59,568 nucleotides of DNA from Actinomycetota bacterium (lineage in GTDB: Bacteria > Actinomycetota > Acidimicrobiia > Acidimicrobiales > Ilumatobacteraceae): the NCBI GenBank assembly GCA_016871355.1, contig VFZC01000016.1, positions 1 through 59,568 on the forward strand, given 5' to 3'. The position numbers and the translations under genes were made by a program. The notes under the pieces were generated by a model, which saw nothing but the letters and a program-made list of their open reading frames with translations, was not told the origin of the DNA and searched no databases. This document shows, piece after piece, positions 51,972-59,568 of the stretch; position 1 is the first letter of the stretch, and every line of letters starts with the position of its first letter.

Positions 51972-53573
51972 TCAGAGGAGGGTGGAGAGGGCGGTCAAGA
52001 ACGGGGTCGGGTCCTCGCCCACCGCCTCGCCGTACAACTTCACCTTCGGCTCGGTCCCGCTCGGCCGCACCTGCAACCGAACGCGCTCCCCACCCACACC
52101 CTCGAGCCACAACCGCAGCAACGTGGCCTCCGGATACTCCACGACTTCCACCACCCGCCTACCGGCGATCTCCGCCGGCGGATTTGCGCGCAACCGATCG
52201 ACCGCGGTCACGCCCTCGGCCGGTTCTCGTCGCACACTCGTCTCGGCCGTCACGTGCCGCCCGAACCGAGCCGCGATGTCATCCAGGCGATCGTCGATCG
52301 TCTTGCCCTCACGCGCCGCCACACTCGCGACCTCGAGCATGACCACCGCAGCCGTGATTCCGTCCTTGTCGAGTGGACGATCGGTCACCAGATAACCGAG
52401 TGCTTGTTCGTACGCGAACACCAAGCGTTTGTCGGGATTCTTCGACGCCGCGTCGGCGATCCACTTGAACCCAGTGAATGTCTCGGCATACGCCACACCA
52501 CCGGCCGCCGCCATCTTGCCCACGAGCGACGACGACACCAGCGTGCTCACCATCAGACGATCACTCCCCGACGTGAACCGCAGCACGTGATCGGCGAGCA
52601 GCCATCCGATCTCGTCTCCCCGCAACAGCCGCCAGGCACCATCACAACCCGGAATCGCCACACCGAGGCGATCGGCGTCGGGATCGTTGGCGATCGCGAT
52701 CGACGCACCGGCCGCTCGCGCCGCTTCCACCACCAAGTCCATCGCCCCCGGCTCTTCCGGGTTCGGAAACGAGACGGTCGGAAACGATCCGTCCGGCTCG
52801 TGTTGCGCGGTCACGACGATCGGCTCACCCACACCCGCGTGATCGAAGACTCGCACCGCCACCTCGCCACCCACACCGTGCAACGCGGTGTAGGCGAAAC
52901 GGATCGGTGGCGCGTCGTGCACGAGTCGCACCGACGGTGCCCACTCCACGTACGCGTCGATCACGTCGTCACGCAAGCGCACGATCAGCGGATCGTCGAT
53001 CTCGCTCACCGGCACCGTCGTCGGATCGAGTCGGCCGATCGCCCCGGCAATGAGCACATCATGCGGGGGCACGACCTGCGCACCCGAACCCAGGTACACC
53101 TTGTACCCGTTGTCGGCCGGTGGATTGTGACTCGCCGTCACCATCACGCCCGCGGCACAACCGAGACGAGTGATGTTCCAGGCCAGCACCGGTGTGGGTA
53201 CCACTCGCGGCATCAGGTACGCCTTCACTCCGCGAACCGCCGCCACCCGCGCGGTGTCGAGTGCGAACGCGTCGCTCTTGCGTCGCGCGTCCCATCCGAT
53301 CACCACACCGCGTTCACGTGCATCGGGCACCATCGCCAACAAGTAGTCGATCAATCCAGCCGCGGCTTGTCGCACCACCAATCGGTTCATGCGCAACGGC
53401 CCGGCCCCGACGGCCGCCCGCAATCCCGCCGTGCCGAACGTGAGACGACCCGCGAACCGCTCGGCGAGTGTCGCGTCCTCACCGTCGATCAGCGACTGGA
53501 GTTCGTCGCGCAGATCGTCATCGGGTTCGGCCGCGAGCCAGGCCCGGGCCAACGAGCGCACGTCGCCCGACAC
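51972..53573 (-). CDS. Phosphoglucomutase/phosphomannomutase
   Basis: 533-aa alpha-D-phosphohexomutase that would interconvert sugar 1- and 6-phosphates. Phosphoserine loop TASHNPP with S148, metal loop DPDADR (297-302), sugar-binding segment FAYEQALGYLV in the EExxG position, and phosphate-binding RPSGTEPK near the end. FGTAGLRAAVGAGPLRMN at the N-terminus is the PGM2/ManB-type signature. GTG 53573 lies two bases after the PfkB kinase stop, so the two form an operon of sugar metabolism. Confidence 0.92.
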   Translation of the reverse strand: MSGDVRSLARAWLAAEPDDDLRDELQSLIDGEDATLAERFAGRLTFGTAGLRAAVGAGPLRMNRLVVRQAAAGLIDYLLAMVPDARERGVVIGWDARRKSDAFALDTARVAAVRGVKAYLMPRVVPTPVLAWNITRLGCAAGVMVTASHNPPADNGYKVYLGSGAQVVPPHDVLIAGAIGRLDPTTVPVSEIDDPLIVRLRDDVIDAYVEWAPSVRLVHDAPPIRFAYTALHGVGGEVAVRVFDHAGVGEPIVVTAQHEPDGSFPTVSFPNPEEPGAMDLVVEAARAAGASIAIANDPDADRLGVAIPGCDGAWRLLRGDEIGWLLADHVLRFTSGSDRLMVSTLVSSSLVGKMAAAGGVAYAETFTGFKWIADAASKNPDKRLVFAYEQALGYLVTDRPLDKDGITAAVVMLEVASVAAREGKTIDDRLDDIAARFGRHVTAETSVRREPAEGVTAVDRLRANPPAEIAGRRVVEVVEYPEATLLRLWLEGVGGERVRLQVRPSGTEPKVKLYGEAVGEDPTPFLTALSTLL

Positions 53574-53575
53574 GT

Positions 53576-54595
53576 TCAACCCCACGGAATGAGCGTGCGC
53601 AATTCGACCAACGGTCGCGGCCCCACGTGTGAGATCACTTCGGCCGCGGCGATGGAGCCGAGCCGTCCGCATTCGGCCAGCGCGTACCCATTGGTGAGAC
53701 CGAACAGGAATCCGGCCGCGAACAAGTCTCCGGCACCGGTGGTGTCGAGAACGTGTCCCACTTCCTCGGCCGCCACGTCGACGATCTGGTCGGCCGAGAT
53801 GATGGCGGCACCCTGCGGACCACGCGTGATGACGGCCAGCGCACTGTCGCGCCGCACCGCCGCCACCGCCGCCTCGAAACTGTCGAGTTCGTACAACGAC
53901 ATGAGCTCGTGTTCGTTACCGAACAAGATGTCGACCTCGTCTTCGACCAGTGCGCGGAAGTCGTCGCGGTGACGATCGACGCAGAAACTGTCGGACAACG
54001 TGAGCGACACCTGCCGGCCGGCCCGATGGGCCACCTGCGCCGCGTGTCGGAACGCCTGCTTCGCATCGTCGCGATCGAAGAGGTAGCCCTCCATGTACAG
54101 CACGCGACCGACCGCCACCACGCGCTCGTCGACGTCGTTCGGGCACAAGTACGACGACACCCCGAGATACGTGTTCATGGTGCGCTGCGCATCAGGTGTG
54201 ACGACGATGATGCAGCGACCGGTCGGCATACCGTCCATGTGCTCACCCGGTGCGAAGTGCACACCGACTGCGCGCAGGTCGTGGCCGAACACCTCACCCA
54301 GATCGTCGGCGCTCACTTTTCCGATGTACGCGGCCCGACCACCGAAACTCGACACACCACACACGGTGTTGGCGGCCGAACCGCCACTCATCTCGACGGC
54401 CGAACCCAGCGCCCTGTACAGATGTAGCGCGCGGTCGGTGTCGATCAGGGTCATCGACCCCTTGGTGAGCGCCTCGCGATGAATGAACGAATCGTCGGCC
54501 TGAGCGATCACGTCGACGAGCGAATTGCCGATACCGACCACGTCGTAACGGGTTCCGTCCGAACGAATCGCTCGCGAAGGCGCGGTGGTGGGCAC
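53576..54595 (-). CDS. PfkB-family carbohydrate/nucleoside kinase
   Basis: 339-aa ribokinase-family kinase, most like adenosine kinase. VVGIGNSLVDVIAQ at the start, the substrate motif MSGGSAANT (G71-T77), and the ATP/anion-hole motif DTTGAGD with catalytic D290. The lid segment GRAAYIGKVSADDLGEVFGHDL is typical. GTG 54595 is eight bases after TAGCGT. It is cotranscribed with the phosphohexomutase and divergent from pepN over 35 bp. Confidence 0.9.
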   Translation of the reverse strand: MPTTAPSRAIRSDGTRYDVVGIGNSLVDVIAQADDSFIHREALTKGSMTLIDTDRALHLYRALGSAVEMSGGSAANTVCGVSSFGGRAAYIGKVSADDLGEVFGHDLRAVGVHFAPGEHMDGMPTGRCIIVVTPDAQRTMNTYLGVSSYLCPNDVDERVVAVGRVLYMEGYLFDRDDAKQAFRHAAQVAHRAGRQVSLTLSDSFCVDRHRDDFRALVEDEVDILFGNEHELMSLYELDSFEAAVAAVRRDSALAVITRGPQGAAIISADQIVDVAAEEVGHVLDTTGAGDLFAAGFLFGLTNGYALAECGRLGSIAAAEVISHVGPRPLVELRTLIPWG

Positions 54596-54630
54596 GGCCT
54601 CCCACGCTAGTTCGCAAGTACGCTCGGCCC
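54596..54630. promoter_or_regulatory. 35-bp compact divergent promoter
   Basis: Minus: TAGCGT (54609-54604) eight bases before GTG 54595. Plus: TACGCT (54619-54624) six bases before GTG 54631. The boxes are 9 bp apart, as in the 38033-38066 promoter. Confidence 0.5.
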
Positions 54631-57198
54631 GTGACCGTTCTCGCCCCCCGTGACGCTTCCGAACTCGATCCGCACCGCCTGCCCCGGCACGTTCTACCCC
54701 GGCGCTACGACCTCGTGCTCACACCCGATCTCGCCAACGCATCGTTCACCGGCAACGTCGTCATCACGGCCGATGTCGTGGCCTCCACGCGCCTCATCGC
54801 CCTCAACGCCGCCGAACTCGACATCGAGACCGTGTTCGTCGACGGTCAGCCCGCACCGTTCGCGCTCGACGACGACCGCGAGCGACTGCTCATCGGTGCG
54901 CTCACCGATGTCGGACCGGGCCACACCACGATCGACATCACCTTTCGTGGAACTCTGAACGACAAGTTGCGCGGCTTTTATCGCAGCACGTACCGCGACG
55001 AAGACGGAACCGAGCACGTGGTCGCGTGTTCGCAGATGCAGTCGACCGACTGCCGTCGTGCGTTTCCCTGTTTCGACGAACCCGACTTCAAAGCCGTGTT
55101 CGGCGTGACGCTCATGGTCGACGAAGGAATCATGGCCGTGAGCAACGGACCCGAGATCTCGCGCGCACGCGACGAAGCCGCGGGCAAGGATGCGGTTCGA
55201 TTCGCCGACACCATGATCATGAGCACGTATCTCGTGGCGTTCGTGGTGGGTCGCCTCGAAGCCACCGCCGCCGTCGACGTACGCGGTGTGCCGCTACGCA
55301 TCGTGCACGTGCCCGGCAAGGGGCACCTCACCGATTTCGGACTCGACGTGGGCGCCAAGAGCCTGGCCTGGTTCACCGACTACTACGGCATTCCGTACGC
55401 CGACGCAAAAATCGACATGATCGCGCTGCCCGACTTCGCGGCCGGCGCCATGGAGAACGTGGGCTGCATCACGTATCGCGAGAACCTGCTCCTCGTCGAT
55501 CCCGAGACGAGCACACAGATCGAGAAAGAACTCGTGGCCGATGTGGTGAGCCACGAACTCGCCCACATGTGGTTCGGCGACCTGGTGACCATGAAGTGGT
55601 GGAACGGCATTTGGCTCAACGAAGCGTTCGCCACGTTCATGGAGATCGCCGCGGTCGACGCCTACCGCCCCGATTGGGATCGTTGGACGAGTTTCTCTCT
55701 CGAGCGCTCGGTGGCTTTCGAGACCGATTCGCTCGCGGCCACCCGTTCGGTCGAGTACGAGGTGCGCTCACCGCAGGACTGCGAAGGCATGTTCGACGTC
55801 CTCACGTATCAGAAGGGCGGATCGCTGCTCCGCATGCTCGAGCAGTACCTCACCACTCCGCGCTTCCGGGCCGGGGTCCGCCACTACCTCAACGCGCACA
55901 GTTACAAGAACACCGAAACATCCGACCTGTGGGATTCGATCGAGGCAGCCGTGTCGTCCGACGGCGGCGAGCCGGTGCGCGCGCTCATGGACTCGTGGAT
56001 CTGGCAACCCGGCTATCCACTCGTGACCGCTGCGCTTCGCAACGGCAAGCTCCATCTCACCCAGCAGCGCTTCTCGTTCGATGCGGAAGCGATCGCTGAT
56101 CCGCAAACGTGGTACGTCCCGGTTCATGTGCGCGTCGGCAACGACGAGTACGTCGTACTCCTCACCGAATCGACCATCGACGTCGAACTCGCCGACACCT
56201 CGGCGCCCATCGTGGTCAACGCCGGCGGATCGGGCTTCTACCGCGTGGCCTACTCGGCCGAACTGCTCGCCCGCATCGATCGCACGGTTCTGCGCTCACT
56301 CACCACCATCGAGCGCTACAACCTCGTCGACGACGCCTGGAACGCGGTGGTGGCCGGGCGCCTGGCCGCGGCCGACTATCTCGCCTTCGTGGAAGGTTTC
56401 GTCGACGAACGCGAACTCGCGGTGTGGCAAGCCGTGGCCAATGGCCTACGCGCAGCCGGCCGACTGGTCAGCGACGATGCCTACGCGGCGTTCCGCCGTC
56501 GCGTCGCCGCGTTGGTGAGTCCGGTCCTCGCCGATCTCGGCTGGCAGCCCCAACCGGGCGAGAGTGAACTGCGCGCCAAACTGCGCGGCTTGATCCTCAC
56601 CCTCCTCGCCGTGACCGGTGGTGACGCCGATGCGCAACAGCGATGCCGCGAACTGTTGGCCGCTGCACAGCACGACGCGACCTCGGTCGACCCCGAACTC
56701 GCAGCGGCCGCCACCACGGTCGTGGCCGCCACCGGTGGCGAAGCCGAGTACGTCGACATGCAACAGCGCTTCCTCGCCGCCGACACGCCCCAAGAGCAAC
56801 TCCGCTATCTCTACGCACTGGCCGACTTCGACTCGGCCGAATTCGTGGCTCGCACGTGCGAGTTCGCCCTCAGTGGTCAGGTCAAGACGCAGAACGCTCC
56901 GTTCCTGCTGGCTCGCTGCATCGCCAACCGCAACCACGGAACCGTGGCGTGGGAGTTCGTGCGCCGTCACTGGCAGCGCGCCAACGACGAATTCCCCACC
57001 AACACGATCGTGCGCATGATCGATCCGGTGAAGCTTCTCAACACACCCCAGAACGAAGCCGACGTGCAGTCGTTCTTCTCCGAGCACCCCATTCCGCAGG
57101 CCGTGAAGACGCTCGAACAGGTGCTGGAGCGCCAGCGGGTGAACGTCGCACTGCGCGAGCGCGAAGAGGCTCCGCTCTCTCGCGCCCTCGCTACCTGA
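54631..57198 (+). CDS. pepN: Aminopeptidase N (M1 family)
   Basis: 855-aa zinc aminopeptidase that removes N-terminal residues from peptides. N-terminal beta domain, then the substrate motif GAMENVG (272-278) and zinc motif HELAHMWFGD (HExxH 308-312) with the third ligand E331 in WLNEAF. The catalytic tyrosine is in the SLLRMLEQYL-linked region after 400. The C-terminal ERAP1-like helical domain is complete, so length matches the actinobacterial PepN. Leaderless GTG 54631. Its stop codon lies inside the first of three 15-bp tandem repeats. Confidence 0.93.
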   Translation: MTVLAPRDASELDPHRLPRHVLPRRYDLVLTPDLANASFTGNVVITADVVASTRLIALNAAELDIETVFVDGQPAPFALDDDRERLLIGALTDVGPGHTTIDITFRGTLNDKLRGFYRSTYRDEDGTEHVVACSQMQSTDCRRAFPCFDEPDFKAVFGVTLMVDEGIMAVSNGPEISRARDEAAGKDAVRFADTMIMSTYLVAFVVGRLEATAAVDVRGVPLRIVHVPGKGHLTDFGLDVGAKSLAWFTDYYGIPYADAKIDMIALPDFAAGAMENVGCITYRENLLLVDPETSTQIEKELVADVVSHELAHMWFGDLVTMKWWNGIWLNEAFATFMEIAAVDAYRPDWDRWTSFSLERSVAFETDSLAATRSVEYEVRSPQDCEGMFDVLTYQKGGSLLRMLEQYLTTPRFRAGVRHYLNAHSYKNTETSDLWDSIEAAVSSDGGEPVRALMDSWIWQPGYPLVTAALRNGKLHLTQQRFSFDAEAIADPQTWYVPVHVRVGNDEYVVLLTESTIDVELADTSAPIVVNAGGSGFYRVAYSAELLARIDRTVLRSLTTIERYNLVDDAWNAVVAGRLAAADYLAFVEGFVDERELAVWQAVANGLRAAGRLVSDDAYAAFRRRVAALVSPVLADLGWQPQPGESELRAKLRGLILTLLAVTGGDADAQQRCRELLAAAQHDATSVDPELAAAATTVVAATGGEAEYVDMQQRFLAADTPQEQLRYLYALADFDSAEFVARTCEFALSGQVKTQNAPFLLARCIANRNHGTVAWEFVRRHWQRANDEFPTNTIVRMIDPVKLLNTPQNEADVQSFFSEHPIPQAVKTLEQVLERQRVNVALREREEAPLSRALAT

Positions 57199-57236
57199 AC
57201 GTTCGCCACCTGAACGTTCGCCACCTGAACGTTCGC
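57192..57236 (+). repeat. Three 15-bp tandem repeats at the pepN stop codon
   Basis: CACCTGAACGTTCGC occurs at 57207 and 57222; TACCTGAACGTTCGC at 57192. The pepN TGA (57196-57198) is within the first copy. Each copy contains the palindrome AACGTT, and each TGA is in the same frame because the unit is 15 bp, giving three successive in-frame stops. Confidence 0.8.
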
Positions 57237-57255
57237 TGCCCGAGGGCTCGACGTC

Positions 57256-57912
57256 TCAGGCCACGGACCGGCGCGAGGCCGACTCGTGCGCATCGACCGA
57301 TCGCAACACGCGTCGACGCGAGAAGCGTCGCCGACGCGGCAGGCCGGGCCGACCCGCCAGCATCCACACCAACACGAACCCGATCAACTCGAGTACGTGC
57401 ACGGCTTCACCGATCAGCGGCGTGCTCCCTCGAATCACATCGGCCAACGCCGCTCCCACCATCGTGACGGCGAGAGCACTGACGATCGGAAGAATGCCGT
57501 AGGCCCGAGTGGGGCGATGCGCCGTGTACAGCAACCCGAGCGACAAAGCCACCGCCATGGCACCGAGATGCCGTGAATCGTGCAGCGAACCCAGGGAGAA
57601 AAGATGTGGTAGCGCCACGACGAACTGCGTGAGTGCGACGACGACGAGCGAATAACGAACCCACTCCCCTCGCCCGGGGCGCGGAGGATGAGCACGTTCG
57701 AGAACGACTGACGACAGATCGGGCACATACTCAGCCGGACGGACTCGAACCAGGCGCTGAATCGACTCGGCGGCCGTGAGCCATTCGGCGCAACCGCGAC
57801 ACGTCGACATGTGGTGGCGCGCCCGCGCGACCTCCGAGCCATCGGCCCGACCGTCGAGCTCGGCTGACAGGATCTCGCGAACGGCGAGACAGTCGTCGAG
57901 CCCCCCGGTCAC
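57256..57912 (-). CDS. Zinc-finger anti-sigma factor-like membrane protein
   Basis: 218-aa protein. The N-terminal ZAS domain (residues ~5-50) has H34-x3-C38-x2-C41 in RHHMSTCRGCAEW, as in RsrA-type anti-sigma factors (zf-HC2). It is followed by four or five membrane helices (YSLVVVALTQFVVALPHLFSL, AMAVALSLGLLYTA, ILPIVSALAVTMVGAALADVI, VLELIGFVLVWMLAG) and a basic tail. GTG 57912. It is divergent from an ECF sigma gene 68 bp away, its probable partner. Confidence 0.8.
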   Translation of the reverse strand: MTGGLDDCLAVREILSAELDGRADGSEVARARHHMSTCRGCAEWLTAAESIQRLVRVRPAEYVPDLSSVVLERAHPPRPGRGEWVRYSLVVVALTQFVVALPHLFSLGSLHDSRHLGAMAVALSLGLLYTAHRPTRAYGILPIVSALAVTMVGAALADVIRGSTPLIGEAVHVLELIGFVLVWMLAGRPGLPRRRRFSRRRVLRSVDAHESASRRSVA

Positions 57913-57980
57913 GCCTGCGTCCTACTGGTCGCCATGACTAAGAGTCGCACGGAACCCCCCGGAAGTTCCAGAATGGTGTC
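57913..57980. promoter_or_regulatory. Shared region of anti-sigma and ECF sigma genes with GGAAC inverted repeat
   Basis: GGAAC (57951-57955) and GTTCC (57965-57969) form an inverted repeat with a 9-bp spacer, the second half itself being part of GGAAGTTCC. GGAAC is the usual ECF -35 core, so this could drive transcription both ways under the sigma factor's own control. A matching -10 is not clear. Confidence 0.4.
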
Positions 57981-58517
57981 GTGGATTCTCTGACCACCGT
58001 CGCTCTGGCCGCCCGTGATGGCGATCGTGCCGCCCTGGCTCGGTTCGTCGAGCTGGCCCAGGCCGATGTGTGGCGCTATTGCGCCTACCTCACCGATACG
58101 CAAACCGCCGACGACGCCGCTCAGGAGACCCTGATTCGGGCGATCGGTTCTCTCCATGGTTTTCGTGGTGAGGGCGACGCCAAGGTCTGGCTCCTCACGA
58201 TCGCGCGTCGTACCTGCGCCGACCTGATCCGTTCGCAAGTTCGACGTCGGACTCTGCTCGATCGGCTGCGCGGCGAGCACGACTCGACTCCGGTCGCTCC
58301 TTCCGAGAAACTCGAACTCAGCGAACTTCTCGCTTCGCTCGATCACGATCGGCGGGATGCGTTCGTTCTCACACAAGTCCTGGGCCTGTCCTACGAAGAG
58401 ACCGCCCACGTGATGAACTGCGCGGTCGGAACCATCCGTTCGCGGGTGGCTCGTGCCCGTATGCAGTTGGTCGACGCCGTGACTGCGGCCGACGACCAGC
58501 GCGCCCTCGGATCCTGA
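57981..58517 (+). CDS. ECF-family RNA polymerase sigma factor
   Basis: 178-aa sigma-70 family factor. Region 2 spans about residues 10-85 (LARFVELAQADVWRYCAYLTDTQTADDAAQETLIRAIGSLHGFRGEGDAKVWLLTIARRTCADLIR). A short linker follows, then region 4 with the helix-turn-helix (LDHDRRDAFVLTQVLGLSYEETAHVMNCAVGTIRSRVARARMQLVDAV). It lacks an extra C-terminal domain. GTG 57981. The membrane anti-sigma candidate is divergent, not downstream as usual. Confidence 0.92.
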   Translation: MDSLTTVALAARDGDRAALARFVELAQADVWRYCAYLTDTQTADDAAQETLIRAIGSLHGFRGEGDAKVWLLTIARRTCADLIRSQVRRRTLLDRLRGEHDSTPVAPSEKLELSELLASLDHDRRDAFVLTQVLGLSYEETAHVMNCAVGTIRSRVARARMQLVDAVTAADDQRALGS

Positions 58518-58530
58518 GCGACCGCTCGGC

Positions 58531-58577
58531 TACGGTCGGCCGCACCACACCACAACACTTCGTGACGAAGGGGACCC
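58531..58577 (+). promoter_or_regulatory. Promoter and ribosome binding site of the enoyl-CoA hydratase gene
   Basis: GGCTACGGT with the -10 at 58531-58536, a leader of about 35 nt, and AAGGGG at 58568-58573 before ATG 58578. It has the same -10 as the leaderless genes but with a leader and Shine-Dalgarno. Confidence 0.45.
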
Positions 58578-59390
58578 ATGTCCGATCTCGAGCCCTACCG
58601 AGCGTTCCCACACCTCACGTTCACGCGTCCGGCTGAAGGCGTTCTGCAGATCACACTCGACGGCCCCAATCTGAACGCCGTCGGACCCGACGCCCATCGC
58701 GAACTCGCCGACGTGTGGGTCGCGGTCGATCGCGACCCGGCCACCAACGTGGCCCTTCTCACCGGAGCCGGCAAAGCGTTCTCGGCTGGTGGAAGTTTCG
58801 ACCTCATCGACGGCATCATCGGCGACTACGCGTTCCGCAGTCGCGTGCTCAAGGAAGCCCGCGATCTCGTGCGCAATGTCATCGAGTGCTCCAAGCCCAT
58901 CGTGTCGGCCATTCACGGACCAGCCGTCGGTGCCGGTCTGGTGGCCGCCGTTCTCGCCGATGTGTCGGTGGCCGGACGCACCGCTCGCATCATCGACGGC
59001 CACACCCGACTCGGCGTCGCCGCTGGCGATCACGCCGCTGTGTGTTGGCCGCTGCTCGCCGGCATGGCCAAGGCGAAGTACTACCTCCTCACCTGCCGCA
59101 CGCTCACCGGCGACGAGGCCGAACGAATCGGTTTGGTGTCGCTGTGCGTCGACGACGCCGAGGTGTACGCCACCGCACTCGACGTGGCCACCGAACTGGC
59201 CGGTGGCGCACAGGCCGCGCTTCGCTTCACCAAGCACACTCTCAACCATTGGTACCGCGCCATGATCCCCGCGTTCGACGCGTCATTGGCGTACGAGTTC
59301 TTCGGTTTCGGCGGCCCCGACGCGGCCGAAGGCGTGGCATCACATCGCGAGAAGCGACCACCGCGCTTCACCGGACCGGCAGGAGATTGA
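58578..59390 (+). CDS. Enoyl-CoA hydratase/isomerase family protein
   Basis: 270-aa crotonase-fold protein. [19 protein letters not shown] is the first oxyanion and CoA region, and [31 protein letters not shown] the second oxyanion-hole helix. The classic hydratase glutamates are not evident: the second position falls in [13 protein letters not shown] rather than FxxPEL. A hydratase role is therefore unsure; isomerase, hydrolase or decarboxylase activity is possible. It is followed 1 bp later by an SDR gene. Confidence 0.87.
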   Translation: MSDLEPYRAFPHLTFTRPAEGVLQITLDGPNLNAVGPDAHRELADVWVAVDRDPATNVALLTGAGKAFSAGGSFDLIDGIIGDYAFRSRVLKEARDLVRNVIECSKPIVSAIHGPAVGAGLVAAVLADVSVAGRTARIIDGHTRLGVAAGDHAAVCWPLLAGMAKAKYYLLTCRTLTGDEAERIGLVSLCVDDAEVYATALDVATELAGGAQAALRFTKHTLNHWYRAMIPAFDASLAYEFFGFGGPDAAEGVASHREKRPPRFTGPAGD

Positions 59391-59391
59391 C

Positions 59392-59568
59392 ATGGCCGAC
59401 ATTCCCGCACTCTTCGATCTCACCGGGCGCACTGCGCTCATCACCGGCGGCAGCCGCGGTCTCGGCCGCGAGATGGCTCTGGCTTTCGCCGCCGCCGGTG
59501 CCGATGTGATGATCGCCAGTCGTTCGCTCGAGTCGTGTAAAGAAACAGCCCGCGACGTCGAGACCGCG
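59392..59568 (+). CDS. SDR oxidoreductase, truncated by window end
   Basis: First 59 codons of an SDR: MADIPALFDLTGRTALITGG, then SRGLGREMALAFAAAGADVMIASRS, the standard cofactor-binding start with an arginine suggesting NADP(H). AGGAG sits inside the end of the upstream gene, 7 nt before ATG 59392. It is in one operon with the crotonase gene. The rest lies beyond the window. Confidence 0.85.
   Translation, partial: MADIPALFDLTGRTALITGGSRGLGREMALAFAAAGADVMIASRSLESCKETARDVETA

Overview
The window is high-GC bacterial DNA with dense, short-spaced genes on both strands and frequent GTG/TTG starts. It looks like an actinomycete, most likely a marine or aquatic member of the Acidimicrobiia (Ilumatobacter-like). 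The lineage call is an inference. It rests on a NucS/EndoMS mismatch endonuclease, an F420-type LLM oxidoreductase, a WS/DGAT wax-ester/triacylglycerol synthase, many acyl-CoA genes, an Mrp Na+/H+ antiporter and a DUF559/AbiEi-like gene. No rRNA, tRNA or CRISPR array was seen; the one clear RNA gene is a tmRNA at the left end.

Layout. 0.1-1.4 kb: tmRNA, a VOC protein and a frameshifted secreted protein. 1.6-8.4 kb (minus): a complete seven-subunit Mrp (MnhA-G) operon, every junction a 4-nt stop/start overlap, ending in a Ca2+/Na+ exchanger. 8.6-16.9 kb: DEAD-box helicase, a His/Met-rich secreted protein, a TetR regulator facing a small membrane protein across a palindromic operator, a 2OG-Fe(II) oxygenase pair, a delta-60-repeat lipoprotein, and a TRIC-like channel with a DHA2 efflux pump. 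17-21.3 kb: methyltransferase, Kup K+ transporter, CIA30-like lipoprotein, NucS. 21.4-33.6 kb: MaoC dehydratase (C-terminus broken by a 13-bp duplication), SDRs, FAD reductase, nitronate monooxygenase-like protein, M20 peptidase, MFS, serine hydrolase, LLM oxidoreductase, LarE, hydrolase, and a fusion of an S51-like domain with a CysRS C-terminal-like domain. 33.6-36.4 kb: ZnuABC-type metal importer.

36.5-44.6 kb is a fatty-acyl catabolic block: two acyl-CoA ligases, two acyl-CoA dehydrogenases, an SDR, a HAD hydrolase and an alpha/beta hydrolase. 44.6-50.9 kb: PAP2 phosphatase, DsbA-like protein, metzincin-like lipoprotein, WS/DGAT, SDR, a 94-aa protein ending in a sliding-clamp-type motif, and a lipocalin-like protein. 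50.9-52 kb: a single DUF559 nuclease-like gene bounded exactly by 41-bp inverted repeats, the best candidate here for an undescribed mobile unit. 52-59.6 kb: phosphohexomutase, PfkB kinase, aminopeptidase N, divergent anti-sigma and ECF sigma genes, enoyl-CoA hydratase, and an SDR cut by the window edge.

A cross-cutting signal is a TANNNT box 6-9 nt upstream of about fifteen start codons, which suggests widespread leaderless transcription. Four divergent gene pairs have only 25-35 bp between start codons, with both boxes packed inside. Most genes serve ion homeostasis (Mrp, CaCA, Kup, Znu) and acyl-CoA/lipid metabolism.
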